The position numbers and the translations under genes are program-made. A stretch of 64,000 nt of DNA from Acidimicrobium ferrooxidans (GTDB lineage Bacteria; Actinomycetota; Geothermincolia; Fen-727; Anoxymicrobiaceae). The stretch is from the NCBI GenBank assembly GCA_020723485.1, contig DYIU01000006.1, forward strand, positions 50,804 to 114,803. Reading direction: 5' to 3'. The notes beneath the pieces were generated by a model. That model did no database searches. It had not been told where the DNA came from and was given only the letters and a program-made list of their open reading frames with translations. Below are positions 58,535 through 64,000 of the stretch, one piece after another; position 1 is the first letter of the stretch, and each line of letters begins with the position of its first letter.

Positions 58535-59490
58535 AGCTCGAGAAGATCTACCGCCTCGCTGTCGACATCGGAATGCGCAGGGACCCTCGTGGGAAAAAGG
58601 GCGTGGAGCAGGCCCTTGCGGACTCGAGGAAGGAGTACGACGGCCTCAAGGGTGACGAGAAGCGTTTCTTTGACAAGGAGCGCCTCGAAAACCCGTTTGC
58701 CGACACGCGCATCCTCTACGGAGATCCCGGGCTGGAGGTCAAGAGCGTGATAGCGGGTGTCGACGTCGAGGCTCCGGAGTTGCTGCTCGTCGACAGGCTG
58801 CGTGAGAAGGGAAGGAAGATCGACCTTTGCATCGGGCACCACCCCGAGGGACGGGCGCTGGCCGCGCTCTCCGACGTCATGAGCCTGCAGGCTGACGCGT
58901 GGGCTGCGTTCGGAGTGCCGATAAACGTGGGCGACGCGCTCATATCCGAGAGGATGTCCGAGATAAGGCGGGCGCTGATGCCCCAGAACCACCAGAGGCC
59001 GGTCGACACGGCGAGGCTCCTCGATATCCCGTTCATGTGCGTCCACACGCCCGCCGACAACCTGGTCACCGACCACCTCACCCGCCTGTTCAAGCGCCAG
59101 AAGCACAGGCTGGTGGGGGACGTGGTGGACCTTCTCCTCAAGCAGCCGGAGTACCGCCTGGCCGCTCAGCGTGGAATGGGGCCGAACGTCCTGGTGGGCG
59201 ACAGGAAGGGGAGGGCCGGTGAGCTCTTCGTCGACATGACCGGGGGCACCGAAGGTCCCGTCAACGCTCTCGAGAAACTCGCCCAGGCCGGCGTGGGCAC
59301 CATAGTGGCCATGCACATGGGGGACAAGCTCAAATCAGAGGCGGAGAAGCAGCACGTCAACGTGATAATCGCGGGCCACATCGCTTCGGACAACATCGGG
59401 CTCAACCTCTTCCTCGACCAGCTCGAGAAGCAGGGTGTGAAGTCACAGGGGTTCTCCGGCTTCGATCGCCACTCCCGCCTCGCCAAGTAG
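58531..59490 (+). CDS. Nif3/NGG1-interacting-factor-like metal-binding protein
   Basis: 319 residues from TTG 58531, overlapping the glycosylase stop by 4 bases. GHHPEGRAL (about 107), CVHTPADN (about 171) and IIAGHIASDN (about 283) supply His and Asp positions like those of dinuclear-metal Nif3 proteins. The function of the family is unresolved (GTP cyclohydrolase I type 2-like in name only). Confidence 0.75.
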   Translation: MKLEKIYRLAVDIGMRRDPRGKKGVEQALADSRKEYDGLKGDEKRFFDKERLENPFADTRILYGDPGLEVKSVIAGVDVEAPELLLVDRLREKGRKIDLCIGHHPEGRALAALSDVMSLQADAWAAFGVPINVGDALISERMSEIRRALMPQNHQRPVDTARLLDIPFMCVHTPADNLVTDHLTRLFKRQKHRLVGDVVDLLLKQPEYRLAAQRGMGPNVLVGDRKGRAGELFVDMTGGTEGPVNALEKLAQAGVGTIVAMHMGDKLKSEAEKQHVNVIIAGHIASDNIGLNLFLDQLEKQGVKSQGFSGFDRHSRLAK

Positions 59491-59729
59491 GGGGCTCGAG
59501 GTATTCATTCCGAAGAGCGGGCTCCATATATCCACTTGACGGGATGAGACCCAGTGCTCATTCGCAAGGCTCTTCGGAATGAACACCCCTCGCCACAAGG
59601 TTCAACAGGGCGGGTGTTCTTGAAAGAGCGATCCAATTCTGGAATGAATCGCTATCCCAGGAAGAACCACCAGATCGAGTCTTGGGGCGAGGGGGGATCT
59701 TTTTCCGTAGCCTCCGCAGCGTCGTCAGT
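59491..59729. repeat. Nested inverted-repeat region between convergent genes
   Basis: TTCATTCCGAAGAGC (59504-59518) has an exact inverted copy at 59569-59583 with a 50-base loop. A second structure runs from CCCCTCGCC (about 59586) to GGCGAGGGG (about 59686), enclosing GTTCTT/AAGAAC and AGCGAT/ATCGCT stems. GGATCTTTTT follows, so it may end plus-strand transcripts. No coding gene is seen. Confidence 0.75.
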
Positions 59730-62153
59730 CTAATTCAGCATGAGCCCGTGCGCGAGGACCAGCAAGGAAAAAGACCCCCCGAGCCCACCGCTGGTGACGG
59801 TGAGGGACACGGTGGAGCCCGCCGGTATCTTGGCGCCCGCTCCCGGGCTCTGGCCCGTGACGATTCCGGGTGGAGTGCCGCCGACGTAGCTGACGCTCGC
59901 CGAGAAACCGGCCGCGGCGAGCTTGGTCCTCGCGGCAGCCTCGGTCATGCCCACGACTCCGGGTACCGAGCTCTGCGGCACGCCGGTCGATACGAAGATG
60001 GTGACCACGCCGCCTGAGTTCATGGTGGTACCCCCGGCGGGGGCCTGGGATATCACGGTGCCGGCCGGCTGCGTGCTCGGCTGCTCGACAACGGAAGTAT
60101 CGAACCCGGCCTGGGTCAGAGCGGAGGTGGCGGAGGAAGTGCTCATCCCCACAACGCTCGGCACCCTCCTGGTCGCGGTGGCGCTGTGGGCGGTGCAGGA
60201 CGCTGTGGGCTCCTCGCCGCGCTTGAACGTCGCCGAGTGAGTGCTTGGACAGCCGGAGACCGCGAGCAGGCCTGTCACGTCGCACAGTGTAACGGTGATG
60301 TCCTCGGGCTGGACCTCGGCTGCGGCGGCCTCGCTCTCTTCGCCCTTGTTGAACGCGGTGGGCGGCACGTCCTCGAGCGCGGCGCTCATGAACACGCGCC
60401 AGATGGTGGCCGGCAGGCTGCCGCCCGTCATGCCCCCCATCGAAATGCGGCCCTGCGGGTAGCCGACCCAGACGGCGGTTACAAGGTCGGGGGTATATCC
60501 TACGAACCATGCATCGGCGTGGTCCTCGGTCGTGCCGGTCTTGCCGGCCTGGGGCCGGCCTATCCTCGCCCCCGTGCCGGTGCCGCCTGAGACGACCTCC
60601 TGGAGTATCTCGTTTGCCTTCGCCGCGACTTTCGGGTCCAGGACGCTGTGCGTCTCGGGCTTGCCCTCCTCGATTATGTTGCCGTCGGCGTCAGTGACCT
60701 TTGAAATGGAACGCGCGACCGCGTGTACTCCGCCGTTCGCCAGGGTGCCGTAGGCGGACGCCATCTCGAGCGGCGTGACGCCGACGTGCAGTCCGCCGAG
60801 CGCTATGGCCGGATTGGCCTCGACAGGGCTCTGGATACCCATGGACTTGGCCATCTCGGCCACACGGGCCGGGCCGACGTCCATTATCAGCTGGGCGAAG
60901 ACGACGTTAATTGAGTGTATGGTCGCGTTCCTGACAGTGGTGGTGCCGCTGCCGTGCCCGTCGTAGTTGCTGACCTTCCAGACGCCGCCCCCCGGTATCT
61001 GCAGTGTCTTCGGAGAGGAAGCGTCGTAGGTCTGGCTGGGGGAGATGCTGTCGGCAAGCGCGCGGGCGAGGACGAACACCTTGAAGGAGGAGCCGGCCTG
61101 CCTGTGCCCGTCGGCGGCCACGTTGAACTGGCTCACCGCGTAGTTCTTGCCGCCGACCATCGCCTTTATGTAACCGGTTCGCGGGTCGATGCAGGCCAGT
61201 GCGGCGTCAGGCCCGTCGTCCGGGTCGAGCTCCTGTCGCAGAGTATCCTCGGCGATGTCCTGCAGGTGGAGGTCAATGGTCGTGTAGATGCGGAGGCCAC
61301 CCCGGAACGCCTGCTGGTCGCCGTACTTCTCGCGGACCTTCTCTGTGATGTAATCGCAGAAGTAAGGGGCTCGCCTCACCACGTAGACCTTGTTGGGCGG
61401 GGCGAGGTTCATGGGCTCGTTCTCGGCACCGTCGAACTCCTCGCGCGTTATGAAATCTTTCTTCAGCATCCTCTGGAGGACGAGCGTGCGTCGCTGGAGG
61501 ACCTCCTGCGGCTTGGTGTAAGGATCGTAGTAACTGGGCGAGCGGATCACCCCCGCGAGCATAGCGCACTCCGCGAGGGTGAGGTCCTGAGGCGCCTTGC
61601 CGTAGAACTTGCGCGCAGCAGTGAATATGCCGTAGCAGCCCCTGCCGAAGTAGATGTCGTTGAGGTAGAGCTCCAGTATCTTGTTCTTGGAGTACTTCTG
61701 CTCGAGCTGGTACGCGAGGTGGGCTTCCTCTATCTTGCGCCAGAGGGTCCGCTTGGGGCCCACGTAGGCACCCTTCACGTACTGCTGGGTGATGGTGCTG
61801 CCGCCCTGGACCACCGTGCCCTTCACGACGTTTGCCCACAGCGCGCGGACGACCGCCTTCCAGTTGACGCCCTTGTGCTGGTAGAAGTCGGTGTCCTCGA
61901 TGGCGATGACGGCCTTCTTGATGGCGTCGGGCATCTTCTCGAGGGCGATTATCTCGCGGTCTTCATCGCCCCGGAGCTCGCAGAGAAGGGTCCCATCGGC
62001 GGCGAATACCTTCGAGTTCTGCGCCGCTTTGTACTCGTTGAGTGAGGCGAGGCTGGGCAGTCCTACCCCGGTATAGAACCATACTACGAGACCGCCGACA
62101 CCGAGGAGAACACCCACCAATACCACGAGTACGATGCGGAACGATACTTTCAT
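59730..62153 (-). CDS. Class A penicillin-binding protein with C-terminal PASTA repeats
   Basis: 807 residues from ATG 62153 with AAGGTGA just upstream. Membrane anchor at 5-28; glycosyltransferase domain with IEDTDFYQHKG (catalytic Glu86) and QGGSTITQQ (116-124); transpeptidase domain with SSFK (Ser355), SIN (414-416) and KTG (538-540). From about 660, two PASTA domains follow (VPSVVGMSTSSATSALTQAG and VPGVVGMTEAAARTKLAAAG). PASTA domains bind peptidoglycan. Its own promoter region contains the 19-base AGCAACATCTTCAAC repeat. It makes and cross-links glycan outside the membrane. Confidence 0.94.
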   Translation of the reverse strand: MKVSFRIVLVVLVGVLLGVGGLVVWFYTGVGLPSLASLNEYKAAQNSKVFAADGTLLCELRGDEDREIIALEKMPDAIKKAVIAIEDTDFYQHKGVNWKAVVRALWANVVKGTVVQGGSTITQQYVKGAYVGPKRTLWRKIEEAHLAYQLEQKYSKNKILELYLNDIYFGRGCYGIFTAARKFYGKAPQDLTLAECAMLAGVIRSPSYYDPYTKPQEVLQRRTLVLQRMLKKDFITREEFDGAENEPMNLAPPNKVYVVRRAPYFCDYITEKVREKYGDQQAFRGGLRIYTTIDLHLQDIAEDTLRQELDPDDGPDAALACIDPRTGYIKAMVGGKNYAVSQFNVAADGHRQAGSSFKVFVLARALADSISPSQTYDASSPKTLQIPGGGVWKVSNYDGHGSGTTTVRNATIHSINVVFAQLIMDVGPARVAEMAKSMGIQSPVEANPAIALGGLHVGVTPLEMASAYGTLANGGVHAVARSISKVTDADGNIIEEGKPETHSVLDPKVAAKANEILQEVVSGGTGTGARIGRPQAGKTGTTEDHADAWFVGYTPDLVTAVWVGYPQGRISMGGMTGGSLPATIWRVFMSAALEDVPPTAFNKGEESEAAAAEVQPEDITVTLCDVTGLLAVSGCPSTHSATFKRGEEPTASCTAHSATATRRVPSVVGMSTSSATSALTQAGFDTSVVEQPSTQPAGTVISQAPAGGTTMNSGGVVTIFVSTGVPQSSVPGVVGMTEAAARTKLAAAGFSASVSYVGGTPPGIVTGQSPGAGAKIPAGSTVSLTVTSGGLGGSFSLLVLAHGLMLN

Positions 62154-62331
62154 GTCACCTTCACATTAGCAACATCTTCAACAATGATAACACCTATTAA
62201 ACGTTCTGAATACGATTAAGGTTTCCTAACCGGTGTTTAAATTCCTGCCGCCTGCGGCTCTCGGCGTGGCGGTCAGGACCCGGCGGGCCACGGCTGCCGC
62301 GGGTGCCCCGGAGCAGTGCAAACCTTTAGGT
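62154..62331. other. Divergent upstream region of the PBP and tyrS genes
   Basis: Contains TTAGCAACATCTTCAACA (62165-62182), also present at 14799 and 17824, and on the minus strand a TATCAT -10 candidate. The rest is GC-rich with short palindromes (CCGC-CTG-CGG) and no coding frame. Confidence 0.45.
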
Positions 62332-62337
62332 TATAAT
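62332..62337 (+). promoter_or_regulatory. Putative -10 box TATAAT before tyrS
   Basis: GGTTATAATACG. Transcription would start near 62344, which makes ATG 62400 (56-base leader) more likely than ATG 62349. Confidence 0.5.
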
Positions 62338-62399
62338 ACGCTGGCACGATGACGACCGGGACAGGCCGACAGGTCGCGCAGGGGGGTCCGCACAGGGCG

Positions 62400-63644
62400 A
62401 TGAGCAGCGAGAAACTGGTCGAAGAGCAGATGAAGGTCATAGCTTCTGGTGCCGTTGAGGTCATACCCGAGGACGAGATGCGGTCGAAGGTCGACAGGTC
62501 GATATCCTCCGGCAAGCCCCTGGTGGTGAAGCTCGGGGTCGACCCAACCAGGCCCGACCTCCACATAGGGCACTCCGTCCCGCTCAACAAGCTCAGGCAA
62601 TTCCAGGAGCTCGGGCACCAGGTCGTGCTGATCATCGGCGACTTCACGGCGCTCATAGGCGACCCCAGTGAGCAGGACACTACCCGCCCGGTCCTGACCA
62701 TGGAAGAGGTCGAGCGCAACGCCAGGACCTACGTCGAGCAAGCCGAGAAGATAATCGACACCAGGAGGGCGAGGCTGGTGCGCAATGGCGAGTGGCTCTC
62801 TCCGCTCACCTTCAAGGATGTCCTCGAGCTCACCTCCAAGTTCACCGTCGCAAGGATACTCGAGCGCGACGACTTCAGCCGTCGGTTCAAGGCTGAGAAG
62901 CCCCTGGGCCTCCACGAGTTCCTCTACCCGGTGATGCAGGCTTATGACTCCGTCGTCCTCAAGGCGGACGTCGAGATAGGCGGCACCGACCAGAAGTTCA
63001 ACCTGCTGGCCGGCAGGAACCTCCAGCGTGGAATGGGGCAGGAGCCGCAGGTAGTCCTCACCCTGCCGCTGCTGGAGGGGACCGATGGCGTCCAGAAGAT
63101 GAGCAAGAGCCTCTCGAACGACGTGGGGCTGACCGACCCGCCCGGCGAGATGTTCGGCAAGCTCATGTCCATACCTGACGAGATAATGTGGAAGTACTTC
63201 GAGCTTGTCACGAAAGTCGCCCCGAAAGATGTCGCCGGCCTCAGGGATTCGGTCGAAGCGGGGGAGGTCAACCCGCGCGACGCGAAGGAGACGCTGGCCA
63301 GGGAAGTCGTCGGCATCTACCACGGACAGGAAGAGGCCGACCGGGCAGCCGAGGAATTCCGCAGGGTCTTCAGCTTGAAGGAGCTCCCGGGGGAGATGCC
63401 AATCCATGTGGTGAGCAGGTCGAGCTTCAAGGACGGCAAGCTCTGGATAGTGGACCTCCTGACCTCGTCGGGACTCGCGCCCAGTAAGGGAGAGGCGCGG
63501 CGGCTCATCGAGGGTGGAGGCGTGACCATCGACGGAGAGAAGGTCGCCAACCCGGAGCTGGAACTGCCGCCCGAGGCACTCGACGGAAGGGTCGTACGAA
63601 AGGGAAGGAAGTCGTTCGTCAAGGTTGAAATAAGAGGGGATTAG
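62400..63644 (+). CDS. tyrS: Tyrosyl-tRNA synthetase
   Basis: 414 residues from ATG 62400; an in-frame ATG at 62349 would leave almost no leader. Class I signature HIGH at 55-58, KMSKS at 233-237, tyrosine-binding YPVMQAYDSV and GGTDQKFNLLAGR (about 194), and a C-terminal S4 RNA-binding domain (SKGEARRLIEGGGVTIDG). This is the longer TyrS form common in Actinobacteria and Proteobacteria, not the Bacillus TyrS type. No T-box precedes it. Confidence 0.95.
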   Translation: MSSEKLVEEQMKVIASGAVEVIPEDEMRSKVDRSISSGKPLVVKLGVDPTRPDLHIGHSVPLNKLRQFQELGHQVVLIIGDFTALIGDPSEQDTTRPVLTMEEVERNARTYVEQAEKIIDTRRARLVRNGEWLSPLTFKDVLELTSKFTVARILERDDFSRRFKAEKPLGLHEFLYPVMQAYDSVVLKADVEIGGTDQKFNLLAGRNLQRGMGQEPQVVLTLPLLEGTDGVQKMSKSLSNDVGLTDPPGEMFGKLMSIPDEIMWKYFELVTKVAPKDVAGLRDSVEAGEVNPRDAKETLAREVVGIYHGQEEADRAAEEFRRVFSLKELPGEMPIHVVSRSSFKDGKLWIVDLLTSSGLAPSKGEARRLIEGGGVTIDGEKVANPELELPPEALDGRVVRKGRKSFVKVEIRGD

Positions 63645-63659
63645 GGACGCGAGGCTGCA

Positions 63660-63688
63660 TTGACACTAATGCGGCGCGGTGCTAGTAT
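63660..63688 (+). promoter_or_regulatory. rRNA operon promoter
   Basis: TTGACA (63660-63665), 17-base spacer, TAGTAT (63683-63688). It starts 16 bases after tyrS and about 280 bases before 16S, the usual distance for an rrn leader. Confidence 0.65.
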
Positions 63689-63772
63689 CACTTTGAACCT
63701 TGATATTGGCCAAAGGAACAGGCTTGGTTATCCGATACGCAAGTAAGGGTAAGAGGCTCGATCTCAAGAGAT

Positions 63773-63800
63773 AGCGGATTTACAGCTGACGGCTGCCGCT
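63773..63800 (+). promoter_or_regulatory. Candidate antiterminator stem in the rrn leader
   Basis: AGCGG (63773-63777) can pair with CCGCT (63796-63800), with CAGC/GCTG pairing inside. CCGCT is also the left arm of the terminator that follows, so the two structures exclude each other. Confidence 0.45.
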
Positions 63801-63826
63801 GGACTTGAGTTCAGCGGATTTTTTTT
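63796..63826 (+). terminator. Intrinsic terminator within the rrn leader
   Basis: CCGCTGGAC-TTGA-GTTCAGCGG, nine pairs with one G-U, one A, then eight T. It is the clearest intrinsic terminator in the window and lies downstream of the rrn promoter, about 115 bases before 16S. Confidence 0.8.
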
Positions 63827-63867
63827 GGCTCAAATCTTGGATCGCAGGCTGAGAACGCCTCGGCACC

Positions 63868-63884
63868 TTGAAAACTGAACAGTG
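63868..63884 (+). promoter_or_regulatory. boxA-like pre-rRNA leader element
   Basis: TTGAAAACTGAACAGTG, similar to the conserved sequence near rRNA processing/antitermination sites in many Gram-positive rrn operons. Confidence 0.5.
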
Positions 63885-63941
63885 GTTTTGCCTGAGAGCG
63901 ACCGCTTGCTCAAGAAAGCGGAATTCGGATGACTCAAACTT

Positions 63942-64000
63942 TCCACGGAGAGTTTGATCCTGGCTCAGGACGAACGCTGGCGGCGTGCTTAACACATGCA
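63942..64000 (+). rRNA. rrs: 16S ribosomal RNA, 5' end only
   Basis: AGAGTTTGATCCTGGCTCAG begins at 63949, corresponding to position 8 of 16S rRNA, followed by GACGAACGCTGGCGGCG. The 5' end is placed at about 63942 by that alignment. The gene runs off the right edge. Confidence 0.97.

Noticed and set aside
59491..59729. CRISPR-like array
   Set aside because: The repeats are inverted and nested, not regularly spaced direct repeats, and no cas gene is present anywhere in the window.
63695..63830. Riboswitch or T-box in the region after tyrS
   Set aside because: No T-box AGGGTGG sequence or recognised riboswitch core is visible; I kept only the terminator and alternative pairing.

Overview
The window is 64 kb of high-GC bacterial chromosome. 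GTG and TTG starts are frequent, genes often overlap by 1-14 bases (TGATG, ATGA, GTGA junctions), and almost everything is on the plus strand from about 21 kb onward. The division and cell-wall cluster runs mraZ-rsmH-ftsL-ftsI-murE-murF-mraY-murD-ftsW-murG-murC-murB-ddl-ftsQ-ftsZ with no ftsA. MurE carries the DNPR motif of meso-diaminopimelate-adding enzymes, and ftsZ is duplicated. This fits a Gram-positive-type, deep-branching Actinomycetota (for example the Geothermincolia/OPB41 neighbourhood), but the lineage is an inference from gene order and content; the 16S gene at the right edge is cut after about 59 bases.

Layout: 0-9 kb is a mixed accessory/metabolic region: a membrane protein cut by the left edge, a lipoprotein-type Asp/Glu racemase homologue, a QueG-like Fe-S protein coupled to an NTF2-fold protein, tRNA-Glu and tRNA-Gln, an alpha/beta hydrolase, a cupin, and hydantoinase/oxoprolinase A and B subunits. 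From 8.8 to 19.3 kb come a degenerate GGDEF protein, a HisC-like aminotransferase, three glycosyltransferases (two are tandem GT81-like paralogues), a DUF4367/RseB-like lipoprotein, a ThDP-dependent decarboxylase/synthase, a D-2-hydroxyacid dehydrogenase and a zinc-ribbon membrane protein. This part is dotted with short GGGGTCAG-type palindromic elements. At 19.4-21.0 kb lies the most unusual locus: a 20-residue Cys-rich peptide gene on the minus strand, divergent from a 73-residue CxxC/CxC protein that overlaps a PqqD-like/SPASM radical SAM maturase gene. It looks like an undescribed RiPP system.

From 21.2 to 39.5 kb is the dcw cluster with its MraZ operator, then two ftsZ genes. From 39.7 to 48.7 kb are a B12-type radical SAM protein and its DUF2344 partner, RNase E/G, ribosomal L21 and L27, a stand-alone receiver, Obg GTPase, and ProB-ProA. 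From 48.8 to 57.4 kb is a complete arginine operon (argC-J-B-D-F-R-G-H) behind an ARG-box/promoter. Then come a possible RemA-like protein, a 3-methyladenine DNA glycosylase, a Nif3-like protein, a convergent class A PBP with PASTA domains, tyrS, and an rRNA operon whose leader contains an apparent terminator/antiterminator switch.

How the genes fit together: the MraZ-controlled cluster makes lipid-linked peptidoglycan precursors and the divisome, with the distal PBP as an extra synthase. The arg operon runs from N-acetylglutamyl phosphate to arginine with its own repressor inside; the separate ThDP and hydantoinase genes cannot be assigned a substrate from sequence. All calls come from reading the sequence by eye; no database search was run.
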